Shown here one piece after another: positions 38,962 through 47,697 of a DNA stretch of 64,000 bases. The first letter of the stretch is position 1; every line of letters starts with the position of its first letter. The stretch spans positions 1 to 64,000 of the forward strand of contig NZ_JYNO01000001.1 in the NCBI RefSeq assembly GCF_000934745.1, given 5' to 3'. A program made the position numbers and the translations under genes. The stretch comes from Desulfonatronum thioautotrophicum (GTDB taxonomy: Bacteria; Desulfobacterota; Desulfovibrionia; Desulfovibrionales; Desulfonatronaceae). The notes under the pieces are model-generated. The model searched no databases, was not told the origin of the DNA, and worked only from the letters and a program-made list of their open reading frames with translations.

Positions 38962-40218
38962 ATGAGCGCGCACCTGGTCATCCAACTGGCCCGGTTCGGG
39001 GACCTCATCCAGACAAAGCGACTGGTGCGCGGCCTGCAAGCCGACCCGGATCATGAGGTCCACCTGGCCGTGGATACCGGGCTGGTCCCGCTGGCCACAT
39101 TGCTTTACCCAGGGGTGATCGTCCACGGTCTGCCGGTCCACACTTCCCGGGCCAAACCCGATTCCATTGTTCGGGCCTGCGTCACTCTCGTTGCGGCGTT
39201 GAAAGCCGCCGACATCACCCGGGTCTACAATCTGAACCTCTCCGCATACAACCATGCCCTGGCCGGGCTGTTCGCACCGGAGCAGGTCGCTGGCTACCAA
39301 TGGAATCAGGGACAGCTGGTTCGCGGTCTCTGGCCGGAAATGGTCTTTCGCCTCAGCGTGCACCGGCTGACCAATCCCCTGAACCTGATGGACTATTGGG
39401 GTTTTTTTCTCGATCCGCCCTTGGTGCCAAATCTGGTCAATCCACCGGCAACAGCCAAGGGCGGGGGCCTGGGCGTGGTCCTGGCCGGCCGCCATGCCCG
39501 GCGCACCCTTCCAGTCCCCATAGTGGCCCGGATCATCCAGGCCACGGCCGCCCGGAGCACGGGCAGGATCCACCTCCTGGGCACCATGGCCGAGCGTGGA
39601 GCGGCCAGGGCCTTGCGTCCCCTGCTCCCGGCGGCGATCCAGGGCAGGCTGAACGATTTGACCGGACGGACCGATTGGAACGGACTGGCCGAGGTGGTCC
39701 AAGGTCTGGACCTGCTGCTGACCCCGGACACCGGGACCATGCACCTGGCAGCCCACCTGGGCACTCCGGTCATGGCCTTTTTTCTTTCGTCGGCCTGGGC
39801 CTTTGAGACCGGACCTTACGGAGAGGGGCACCTGATCTGGCAATCCGTGGAACCGTGCGCTCCCTGCCTGGAAGCCGCTCCCTGCTCCCGGGACGCGGCC
39901 TGCGCAACGTCTTTTGCGGACAAGGCCGTCCTGAGCCGGCTGGCCCAACTGGCCCAACTGAAAGGGGAAACGTTGTCCAGCGGTCCCGCTCTTCCTCTCC
40001 CTCTGGAAAATATCTGCCTGCTGGATACCCATCTGGATGACTTTGGCCAGGACCTGCGACCTCTCGCTGGAGAGCTGCCGGAACGCGACGCCCGCCTGGC
40101 CCACCGCGAGCTGCTGCGATCGCACGGATTGCGGACCGCACCACGCCGGGTCCGTCTGGAGCAGGCCGCGGCCAAGGCCCTGTACCATGAAACCGACTGG
40201 ATGATCGATATGCCATGA
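38962..40218 (+). CDS. glycosyltransferase family 9 protein (heptosyltransferase-like)
   Basis: A 418-residue GT-B enzyme of family GT9. The N-terminal IQLARFGDLIQTKRLVRGL and the C-terminal nucleotide-sugar site LLTPDTGTMHLAAHLGTPVMAFF are characteristic. A Cys-rich segment (CAPCLEAAPCSRDAAC) follows, often seen in GT9 proteins of sulfate reducers. With hldD in the same region it probably adds heptose to LPS core or a related glycan. It overlaps the next glycosyltransferase by 4 bp. Confidence 0.88.
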   Translation: MSAHLVIQLARFGDLIQTKRLVRGLQADPDHEVHLAVDTGLVPLATLLYPGVIVHGLPVHTSRAKPDSIVRACVTLVAALKAADITRVYNLNLSAYNHALAGLFAPEQVAGYQWNQGQLVRGLWPEMVFRLSVHRLTNPLNLMDYWGFFLDPPLVPNLVNPPATAKGGGLGVVLAGRHARRTLPVPIVARIIQATAARSTGRIHLLGTMAERGAARALRPLLPAAIQGRLNDLTGRTDWNGLAEVVQGLDLLLTPDTGTMHLAAHLGTPVMAFFLSSAWAFETGPYGEGHLIWQSVEPCAPCLEAAPCSRDAACATSFADKAVLSRLAQLAQLKGETLSSGPALPLPLENICLLDTHLDDFGQDLRPLAGELPERDARLAHRELLRSHGLRTAPRRVRLEQAAAKALYHETDWMIDMP

Positions 40219-41555
40219 CCGCCACACCCCTACGAATTCTCACGGTCCTGCCCCTGTACGGGGGATCCCTGCCCATCGGCCGCTACTGCACCCGGGCTCT
40301 GCGCAGCCTGGGGCATACAGTGGAGTGCTTCGAAGCCCCGGAATTTCACGGGGCCTTCAGAGCACTCAAAGAACAGCGTATTGCCGCGGACCGGATGGTG
40401 GCCCTGGAAAATTCCTTTCTCCAGCTCGTGGCCCAGACCATTCTGGCCAAGGTGGAACACTTTGAGCCGGACCTGGTCCTGGCCCTGGCCCAGGCGCCCT
40501 TGAGCCGCCAGGCGTTGCAGCGCCTGCGCCGGGACAAGGTGGCCACGGCCATGTGGTTCGTGGAGGACTACCAGGTCTTCCCGTACTGGAAAGCCTTTGC
40601 CCGTTTGTATGACGCCTTTGCGGTGATCCAGAAAGCGCCGTTTTTCGGTCTTTTGGAAGAGCTGGACCAGCGCAACACCCTCTACCTGCCCCTGGCCGCG
40701 GATCCGGACATTCACTGCCCACTGAAGTTGTCTGCCGTTGACCAGCGCCGCTATGGATCAAACCTCTCCTTCCTTGGTGCCGGCTACCCGAATCGCCTGG
40801 TCGCCTTCCGCCAATTCCTCTCCCAGGACTTCAAGATCTGGGGCAATGACTGGCCTGCCCATGGCCCTCTGACACCGCTCCTGCAACGCCCCGGAGAACG
40901 AATCAGTCCGGAGGAGGCGGTCAAGATCTTCAACGCGGCAAAAATCAACCTGAATCTGCATTCCAGCGTCAAGGCCGAACCGCTGATCCCCGACGGAGAC
41001 TTCGTCAACCCCCGGACCTTTGAACTGGCCTCCTGCCAAGCCTTCCAACTGGTTGACCGCCGTGGCCTGCTGGCCGATCTGTTCACGGATGAGGAGCTGG
41101 CCGTGTTTGAGGACATGGAGGGCCTGCACGTTGCGATCCGCCATTACCTGGCTCATACCGAGGAGCGGCAGGCCATGAGCCGTCGAGCACGGGAACGGGT
41201 TCTGCGCGAGCATACCTACCAGCACAGGATGACGACCCTTTTGACCTTTCTGCGGGAACGCCTGGGGTTGGGCCGGAAACAGGAGCAGATCCCGGCCCAA
41301 GGACCGTCAGCTCTCGCCGATGTCCAGGGTCCTGGAGACGTGGCACCTGGCCGGCCGGAATCGCCCCTGGACGGGCTCTCTCCCGACCTCCGCGCCCAGG
41401 TGGATGGCCTGCTTCGCGACCTGAATCTGCGATCCTCAGTTCGCTTTGATGACCTTATTTGGGCCATCCGCCAGCGCCAAGGCACCCTCAGCGAGTTGGA
41501 GACGGCTCTGCTCTTCCTGGATGCGTGGCGCAAACAGTATCTCGGAGAACGCTAG
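40215..41555 (+). CDS. CgeB-like glycosyltransferase
   Basis: A 446-residue protein resembling the CgeB/DUF3880 glycosyltransferases. The N-terminal Rossmann half begins ILTVLPLYGGSLPIGRYC. The C-terminal half contains NAAKINLNLHSSVK, FVNPRTFELASCQAFQLVD (donor site) and DMEGLHVAIRHYL. A 100-residue extension with Pro/Gly-rich spacer and helical end (about 350-446) is unusual and of unknown use. It starts within the stop codon of the GT9 gene. The acceptor is probably LPS or another surface or flagellar glycan. Confidence 0.8.
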   Translation: MTATPLRILTVLPLYGGSLPIGRYCTRALRSLGHTVECFEAPEFHGAFRALKEQRIAADRMVALENSFLQLVAQTILAKVEHFEPDLVLALAQAPLSRQALQRLRRDKVATAMWFVEDYQVFPYWKAFARLYDAFAVIQKAPFFGLLEELDQRNTLYLPLAADPDIHCPLKLSAVDQRRYGSNLSFLGAGYPNRLVAFRQFLSQDFKIWGNDWPAHGPLTPLLQRPGERISPEEAVKIFNAAKINLNLHSSVKAEPLIPDGDFVNPRTFELASCQAFQLVDRRGLLADLFTDEELAVFEDMEGLHVAIRHYLAHTEERQAMSRRARERVLREHTYQHRMTTLLTFLRERLGLGRKQEQIPAQGPSALADVQGPGDVAPGRPESPLDGLSPDLRAQVDGLLRDLNLRSSVRFDDLIWAIRQRQGTLSELETALLFLDAWRKQYLGER

Positions 41556-41705
41556 GCGGCGAAACGTGACCTTCCACCCTTCAGTAACACCGTTGTTGCG
41601 TTCCAGTGCAAGGATGATCTCAACGTTGTGGGCTCAACCTCAGAAAAAAATCCTTGTCGATCATCCGGTGCTACGTAAAGCAAACGGCTCCAGGGCAAAA
41701 TCCGG

Positions 41706-42680
41706 TTATCCCTTGGGGTGGCCGCGCATGGGAGCATGCTCCTGGCCGGTGGCTGTCCGCACGGGCGTAATGTTTTGAAACGCGGCCATGGCCGAGGAGA
41801 CCATCCCGGCCAAATCCGCGACATTGCCCGGAATGATCAGCGTATTGGAAACCTTGGCAAGCCTGCCGAATTCGCCGACATACTGTTCGGCTACGCGAAG
41901 ATTCGCGGCGTCCTGTCCGCCCGGCGCTTCCAGTTGCTTGGCAATCGTACTCAAACCATCCGCCGTGGCCTGCGCAACGATCAGAATTTCCTTGGCCCGC
42001 CCCTCCGCTTCATTGATGCGTTTTTGCTTTTCCCCCTCTGAACGCAGGATGGCGTCCTGCCTGTCGCCCTCAGCCCGGTTGATCGTGGACTGGCGTTCAC
42101 CCTCTGAGCGGGCGATGGCCGCCCGCTTTTCCCGCTCCGCGGTCATCTGGGCTTCCATGGCCTTTTTCACGGATTCCGGGGGCAGGATATCCTTGACCTC
42201 GTAACGCAAGACCTTCACACCCCAGGCCTGTGCCGCCTGATCGATGGATTCGACAACCTGACCGTTGATGGTCTCGCGCTCCTCAAATGTCTTGTCCAGA
42301 TCAATCCGGCCGATGCAGGATCGCAAAGTTGTTTGGGCCAACTGGGATGCGGCCATCCGGTAGTCGTTGATCCCGTAAGCGGAAAGCTTGCTGTCCACGA
42401 CTTGCAAATAGATGAGGCCGTCCACCTCAACGGTGACGTTGTCCTTGGTAATGCATGTCTGGCTGGGAATGTCGAAAACCTCTTCCTTCAGTGAAAATCT
42501 GTAGGCCACACGGTCGAGAAAGGGAACCAGGATATGAAAACCCGCCCCAAGCGTGTTGTTGTATTTCCCCAGCCGTTCAACAATGTACTCGCTTTTTTGG
42601 GGAACAACCACGGCGGTCTTGAGCAGGACGAGAACGATAAATCCGGCGAGAACCAGCAATGCAATAAGCGGAGCGCTCAT
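41706..42680 (-). CDS. SPFH/Band 7 membrane protein (QmcA-like)
   Basis: A 324-residue protein with an N-terminal membrane anchor (LIALLVLAGFIVLVLLKTAVVV), a Band 7 domain (residues about 25-190, with YIVERLGKYNNTLGAGFHILVPFLDRVAY) and a long charged helix with repeating EGERQ/EGDRQ/EGEKQ units. This is the QmcA/stomatin-like class, which forms large membrane rings around proteases and other membrane proteins. It lies 9 bp after a NfeD gene on the same strand, the classical NfeD-SPFH pair. Confidence 0.92.
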   Translation of the reverse strand: MSAPLIALLVLAGFIVLVLLKTAVVVPQKSEYIVERLGKYNNTLGAGFHILVPFLDRVAYRFSLKEEVFDIPSQTCITKDNVTVEVDGLIYLQVVDSKLSAYGINDYRMAASQLAQTTLRSCIGRIDLDKTFEERETINGQVVESIDQAAQAWGVKVLRYEVKDILPPESVKKAMEAQMTAEREKRAAIARSEGERQSTINRAEGDRQDAILRSEGEKQKRINEAEGRAKEILIVAQATADGLSTIAKQLEAPGGQDAANLRVAEQYVGEFGRLAKVSNTLIIPGNVADLAGMVSSAMAAFQNITPVRTATGQEHAPMRGHPKG

Positions 42681-42689
42681 CAGTATCTC

Positions 42690-43154
42690 CTAATTCGATT
42701 TACGAACGTGAAACGTTTGGCGGGAACTTCCCGTATAACCAATAATCTCAACCGTTGTCCCCGCGTCGACCGGTTCATCCGCCACGGCATCCCAGGCAGT
42801 CCCTCGATGCTGGATACGTCCCGCCTGCGGAGGCTTGATGGCTCGCAACACCTGGACACGCTCACCGTAGGGAAAATCATTGAAGTCTGTATCACTGCGA
42901 TCCGCGGTGACTCCACGAAAAATACGCATCATCGACTTGCGCAGGACGAGAAGGGATGAAATGGTTACGACGATAAAGAGGATCAACTGTTGCGTCAGCG
43001 AGAGATCAAAAAGCAGCAGGGCCAAAGCAACCCCTAGGCAACCGATGGCAATAAACAAAAAGATGAAAATCGGCAGGAACATTTCAAGAGTTGCAAAAGC
43101 AATGGCGGCCAAAAACCAAGCCAGCCAGGGTGTTATCCAGGCATCAGGAATCAT
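42690..43154 (-). CDS. NfeD-like membrane protein
   Basis: A 154-residue short NfeD protein with several hydrophobic helices in the first 75 residues and a C-terminal OB-fold (GERVQVLRAIKPPQAGRIQHRGTAWDAVAD, DAGTTVEIIGYTG). Short NfeD proteins partner with SPFH proteins, presumably as a modulator of the ring. It is the promoter-proximal gene of the pair. Start ATG 43154 follows AGGGGAGA. Confidence 0.9.
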   Translation of the reverse strand: MIPDAWITPWLAWFLAAIAFATLEMFLPIFIFLFIAIGCLGVALALLLFDLSLTQQLILFIVVTISSLLVLRKSMMRIFRGVTADRSDTDFNDFPYGERVQVLRAIKPPQAGRIQHRGTAWDAVADEPVDAGTTVEIIGYTGSSRQTFHVRKSN

Positions 43155-43605
43155 TGTCTCCCCTTATGTCATAGAGCGTTTTGAAATTATCCAAAAACAG
43201 TTGGACACCTGAACAGACGCAGATCGCTTGAGAACCACATACCCTAAAGCTGGTACCAGTTCATTGGCCAACGTAGCGGCTCGCACTTTGAAACGCCAGA
43301 AAAATTTCGGCATCTGGACTGGTACAGGGTTTTGCTGGACACCTCAAACAGTTGGAGCAGATCGTGTCCGGATATGCCACCAAGGTCGGGGAGCGCCTGC
43401 GCGGCCAGAAGTGAAGGTACCTGTCAGCGCTGGGAAATGCGGCAAGGCGCATTAAGCCCGAGATATACAACGGACTGGAAGGAGTTGCCGTGGACGATCT
43501 GAGCAGGTCGGTGTGGCAGTCTTCCTGAATTCAACATTTCTTCGTTGAGAAATAACCACTTATCAATCACGCCGCCGTTCCGTACACGCTCCCATCGGCA
43601 CCAAA
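43155..43605. other. intergenic region at the edge of the accessory island
   Basis: About 450 bp between nfeD and the hsdR remnant. No reading frame shows family features on either strand. It may contain decayed mobile DNA, but I could not identify any. Confidence 0.4.
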
Positions 43606-44073
43606 TTAGGCATCATAGACGTGCTGGTAGACGGCTGAGCTTTTTTGGTTGAAAAGCTCCGGGGTGTAGACTCTGGGCAGGCCTGCATCCAGGACTTTTT
43701 CGATGGTCACGCGGACTTCGGCGCGGGCCTGTTGACGTTTGCGCCAGTCCAGGACCAGTTTTTCCTTTTTCAGGTTGGCCAGGATCTCGGGCCGTGGTTT
43801 TGACCTTGAGCTTGTCTTTTTCGTTGAGTTCGATATCCGGCTTGGTCAGCAAGTCGCAAAGTAACCTTCCGTGGCCACCGAACGATCCAGGAGTTCTTCC
43901 ACCTGCTCCATGATCAAGGAAATATCCGCAGGCGGGGTCAAATCGCGGATTTTGTCGGCGATGATCCGAATGGGCATGACCTCTGGGCCGCGAAGTCCTT
44001 GGCCTCGGGAGATGTCCTGCTTGAATTCCAGGGTCTTCCCTTCCGGCCGTTTCAGCAGTTCCTCGACTCTCAT
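43606..44073 (-). pseudogene. chimeric remnant: AlbA_2 N-terminus joined to type I restriction HsdR C-terminus
   Basis: From ATG 44073 the first 22 residues ([20 protein letters not shown]) are the start of an AlbA_2/Schlafen-type protein. The frame then passes into ADKIRDLTPPADISLIMEQVEELLDRSVATEGY, an HsdR motor-subunit segment. After Gly-Tyr the frame breaks; CDLLTKPDIELNEKDKLKVK continues in a second frame, and EILANLKKEKLVLDWRKRQQ continues in a third frame to VYQHVYDA and a stop at 43606. An internal deletion has therefore fused two genes of one restriction operon, and at least two frameshifts followed. It is not expected to be functional. Confidence 0.85.
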
Positions 44074-44413
44074 GCCCCAACCTCCCCGGGTACGGCAATG
44101 TCCAGGTCATAGACGTCAATGTATGGCTCGATGATCCGGACAATGAGCTGGACAATGGCGGTGGGGGTGAAGATCTCGCCGCCCCTCTGCCCCTCGGCCC
44201 TGGCGAAGTTACCAAGGAAGTACTCATAGATTTTGCTGAACGTGTCCCCCTCGATGTCCATGGGCACGGAGTTCATAGTCTTGAGCAGTTCCTTAAAAAA
44301 ACCAGCCCCAACACCGGGACCGAATACTCGGACGACTTCAACTTGGAATTCGCCCGCAACGCATCCGCCACGCTCCAAAGCCGCGTTTCCATATTGTTCC
44401 CGTTACGGTTCAT
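44070..44413 (-). pseudogene. type I restriction-modification methylase HsdM, internally deleted remnant
   Basis: A good ribosome-binding site (CAGGAGC) precedes ATG 44413. The frame reads [20 protein letters not shown] and [14 protein letters not shown], the HsdM N-terminus. It then shifts to a second frame with [20 protein letters not shown] and [20 protein letters not shown], the region before the SAM motif. The catalytic NPPF region is missing. The stop overlaps the following AlbA_2 start as ATGA, preserving the original operon junction. Frameshift plus deletions make this a dead gene. Confidence 0.85.
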
Positions 44414-44450
44414 GCTCCTGCCTTGGTGTGGTGATTGATGAAAAGGGTGC

Positions 44451-44600
44451 CTATATCAGCATGGCCTCATGCGGGATCAAGTTCAGTATCTCTGCAATTT
44501 TTTCTTTGCTCACCCCGGCCTTTTTCCATGGCTTGGTAGCGACGTAGTGCTCGCGGGTGATGCCGAGGATGGCCCAGGGTTTTTCTGGAGGTGATTCGGA
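44451..44600 (-). pseudogene. truncated copy of the small gene at 63728-63937
   Basis: Positions 44459-44600 match 63793-63934 at 140 of 142 bases. In this copy the frame reads PEKPWAILGITREHYVATKP but has no start codon and hits TAG after HEAMLI, so it lacks the last 20-odd residues. It lies directly after the histidine kinase gene, as the complete copy does at the right edge of the window. Confidence 0.85.
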
Positions 44601-44624
44601 CCACCGGGATAAAGAAGTGCAGGC

Positions 44625-46535
44625 TTAATCATAAACCGACAATGTGAAAAATACTGTCGTTCCCTTTCCCACTTCGCTTTCCATCCAGATTTCCCCACCG
44701 TGCTGTTCAATGAACTGCTTGCACAGGATCAGCCCCAGGCCGGTACCTTTTTCACTTTCCGTGCCCAGCTGTCTTTTCTCTTTCCCCAGGAAAAATGCCG
44801 AAGACATGACCTGCTCGTTCATCCCGATGCCGTTATCCTGAATCGTCGCTGTGACCGTCTGCCCTACTTGGTGCGCCTTAATGACGATCTCGCCGCCCCG
44901 ATGGGTGAACTTGATGGCATTGAAGAGGATATTGCGGATCACAGTCTTGAGCATGGGCTGGTCAGCAAGAACCGTCATGCCTGGTGGGACATCATTGCGA
45001 ATGGCGATATCCTTGGCTCTGGCCATTTCCTGGACGGTAGTGAGCCCCATGGTTATCAGGTCGTTCAGGCAGGAGGGTGTAGGCGCATAATCTATGCCCC
45101 CATGGCTCATACGTGACCATTGCAGGAGGTCCTCCAGGAGATTGAACGCGTTCCTGGTGTTATTATGCAACACCGTCGCAAGAAACTTTAAGTCCTGTTC
45201 AGGAAAAGACTCCGGTTTCCTGGCCAGTGTCTCCGTTGAAGTCAGGAGGCCGGCCAAAGGCGACCTCAGATCGTGGGCAATGATGGAGAAGAGCTTGTCC
45301 TTTTCGAAATTGGATTTTCGAAGTTCTTGGTTGACTTGCCCAATTTTATTCTCTGCCTTCTTTCGTTCCGTGATGTCTTGAACCGCACCGACCAGAGTTC
45401 CAGGCTTCTTTTTATCATCCATCACAACCAATCCCCTGGAATGAACATATCTGACTTCACCAGTATCCTGGCGGACTATTCGGTGCTCAATTTCATATGG
45501 CTCGCCATTTTGACACGCCCTGGCAAAAGCTTCTTTGATGGCAGGCCTGTCTTCAGGATGTGCGATTGGGAGGAGCTGGGGGGTCGTTAGCTGGGTATCA
45601 TGAACTCCATGAATTCTTTTCCAGTTGTCCGACATTTGCCAGGTATCGTTTTTTATGTCCCATTCCCAGCTCCCCAGGTCAGCCAATTCTTCGGCTTGGG
45701 CCATGATTTTCTGGTTTCTAGACAGGGCCAACTCGGCCTGTTTACGGTCGGTGATGTCCGACGTCACTCCGAACCAACGGATGTCGCCGTTATCAAACAC
45801 AATGGGGGTGGATTCTATGCGGAGCCAGCGGAGATTGCCATCACCAATGAAAAACTGTCCTTCCCAGATAAACGGAATCCGGTCGCGAAAAGATTTCTGG
45901 TTACGTACCAAAAAATCTTCCTGCTCATCAGGGTGAACCTGGGAGTTCACCTTCATGACATCGGCGAGAACATCTTCACGCTTGACTTGATGGATTTCGC
46001 ACCAACGGTTACTGACGTACTCAAATTCCAAATGTCCGTTTACCCGGTGCCAGAAAATATAGACACCCACCGGCACATTTGCGACCAATTCATCGTAACG
46101 CGTCAAGCTCTTCCGAAACGCCTCTTCGGCCTGTTTACGATCCGTGATATCCGCGTGGAATCCTTGATAGGCCACGATTCGCCCCTTCTGATCCTTTATG
46201 ACGCGGGCACTTCTCGACCCCCAGATCTCTGTCCGATCACGACGTTGAAACCGGCATTCGTGGTTGGTCACTTCACCGTGCTCTTTTAGCAAGCGGATGA
46301 ATTCCTTCCGGTCTTCCGGATCCGCATAGAACTGTGTGGCAATGTCCTTGGTCGATTCAATCAACTCTTTCGGAGAATCATAGCCGAACATACGGGCCAA
46401 GAAGAGGTTCGCCGAGGTGATGCGTCCACTTGGCGTCGTTGTGAAAATGCCGATGGGAGCGTTGTTGAAGATGTCCTGAAGATCAGTTCCCGGCACATAC
46501 ACGGTTTCATGATTGGGGGGTGATTGCTTGGGCAT
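44625..46535 (-). CDS. multi-PAS sensor histidine kinase
   Basis: A 636-residue cytosolic kinase. Three PAS/PAC repeats are recognisable (about residues 20-140, 145-275, 280-400; each ends in a DITDRKQAE- or DITERKKAE-like linker). HisKA follows with FSIIAHDLRSPLAGLL (phospho-His) and HATPase_c with ILFNAIKFTHRGGEI, IQDNGIGMN and GTGLGLILCKQF. The start at ATG 46535 has GGGAGG five bases upstream; an upstream in-frame Met lacks one. No response regulator is adjacent. A paralogue's last 13 codons are visible at 63959-64000. Confidence 0.92.
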   Translation of the reverse strand: MPKQSPPNHETVYVPGTDLQDIFNNAPIGIFTTTPSGRITSANLFLARMFGYDSPKELIESTKDIATQFYADPEDRKEFIRLLKEHGEVTNHECRFQRRDRTEIWGSRSARVIKDQKGRIVAYQGFHADITDRKQAEEAFRKSLTRYDELVANVPVGVYIFWHRVNGHLEFEYVSNRWCEIHQVKREDVLADVMKVNSQVHPDEQEDFLVRNQKSFRDRIPFIWEGQFFIGDGNLRWLRIESTPIVFDNGDIRWFGVTSDITDRKQAELALSRNQKIMAQAEELADLGSWEWDIKNDTWQMSDNWKRIHGVHDTQLTTPQLLPIAHPEDRPAIKEAFARACQNGEPYEIEHRIVRQDTGEVRYVHSRGLVVMDDKKKPGTLVGAVQDITERKKAENKIGQVNQELRKSNFEKDKLFSIIAHDLRSPLAGLLTSTETLARKPESFPEQDLKFLATVLHNNTRNAFNLLEDLLQWSRMSHGGIDYAPTPSCLNDLITMGLTTVQEMARAKDIAIRNDVPPGMTVLADQPMLKTVIRNILFNAIKFTHRGGEIVIKAHQVGQTVTATIQDNGIGMNEQVMSSAFFLGKEKRQLGTESEKGTGLGLILCKQFIEQHGGEIWMESEVGKGTTVFFTLSVYD

Positions 46536-46706
46536 TGTTGCCTCCCTGGAAGGGAACATATGGAGAGATGCGCAAAGGCGGAAATACACGGGACTGACTG
46601 GTAAAGATCCAACTGAACATGACCAGGCACAGGACGTAACCTCATCGTCGATATGGGAGGCAAGACCAAAAACGTGGCAGTATTTCCACGAACCATATCA
46701 ATATGA

Positions 46707-47114
46707 TTAATTTCGTGTCATATTTGGCAGAAAATCGCAATCAGATTGAACCAGTCCCTGATCGACCACCTGATCGACCACCATTGAGGAGAAAAGTTTC
46801 ATCCCCACCAGTGGCAGGGCTGTCTTGTTGCTACCTACCAGCAGGGGTGAGAACGAGGACAGGGCCAAAGATTCCCGCACCTCGTTGTCGTCCACGCCGG
46901 ATTCCGGATGCACCCGAAGCGCAAGATGGATGTGGTTGCCCATCATGCAGTAGCCCAGCACGTCCACGAAGAACATGCCTGTGAATTTCTGAAGCAGATG
47001 AACAAGGTGATCCTTGTCGGCATCGGATAGGGGAAGGCTGGGTAAGGTGGTACGGGAAATGACGTGGTAGACGGAAGGCCGATCAGGGTGGCGCAAGCCG
47101 GCGGTGCGGGACAT
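46707..47114 (-). pseudogene. REP-associated tyrosine (Y1/IS200-like) transposase, truncated
   Basis: From ATG 47114 the protein begins MSRTAGLRHPDRPSVYHVIS and contains GYCMMGNHIHLALRV, the HUH metal-binding motif of Y1 transposases (HIH form). After about 80 residues the conserved helix with the catalytic tyrosine is absent and the frame ends in non-family sequence at 46707. The gene is therefore a remnant of a RAYT, the class that moves REP palindromes. REP-like hairpins are present at 28742, 54205 and 57889. Confidence 0.8.
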
Positions 47115-47324
47115 GGCTTGGCACCTGCGAGTGGTTGAGTGGTTGCGGTTCGAGGACGACTTCGGCAAGGCGCTGAGTTAATTGCCAATTTTATGCCAGT
47201 CTCTAATTCGTATCCTTAGGGGTTGGGTGTTGGAAACACAAACGCCAGCCTCCTAGTTGAGATGACTGGCCTTGGGATAGCGGGGGGGAGCGAAAATTGA
47301 ATGGAAATGGTTGGGAAAGCAGGA

Positions 47325-47538
47325 TGTCGGGAAATTTTACACAATAATTTTGTAGAGTCGATCGATAAAAAATGATTGATTGTAAGCTTTTGAAGTTTTT
47401 GAAAGGTGGAAGTTCATGGAATGGCGAACGTCGAGGAATATTCACTGGAACCTGTTTAAGCGGTTTCCAAGGGAGAATTTTATAGAGGTGTCGAAAGGTT
47501 TTACACAAGTGCAGATTATTGTCGGGAAAATTTACACT
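47325..47538 (+). promoter_or_regulatory. three copies of a TGTCGG/TTTACAC box upstream of the PEP-CTERM gene
   Basis: TGTCGGGAAATTTTACACA (47325-47343), TGTCGAAAGGTTTTACACA (47489-47507) and TGTCGGGAAAATTTACACT (47520-47538) are direct repeats of one box. They lie about 60 to 275 bp upstream of a candidate sigma-54 promoter, where an enhancer-binding protein would act. PEP-CTERM genes in other bacteria are known to be controlled by the PrsK-PrsR/sigma-54 system; these boxes are candidate PrsR-like sites (inference). The 580-bp region back to the RAYT remnant is AT-rich and has no gene. Confidence 0.6.
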
Positions 47539-47598
47539 TTCTTGTTTTGATATGAGCAAAAAAATTACTATCGCATTGATATTCTTGATAATTATTTA

Positions 47599-47614
47599 TA
47601 GCATGATTTTTGCA
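47599..47614 (+). promoter_or_regulatory. sigma-54 (-24/-12) type promoter
   Basis: TAGCAT-N5-TTGCA matches the consensus TGGCAC-N5-TTGCA at all but two positions, with the invariant GC pairs correctly spaced. It lies about 85 bp before the PEP-CTERM start codon. Confidence 0.5.
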
Positions 47615-47697
47615 TAAATGCAACTATTAAGAATTATTCTGGCGCGGTGGGCTGTTTTTTTTGGCTACCTTAACCAAATGGAAGTGAGGAGGTATTG

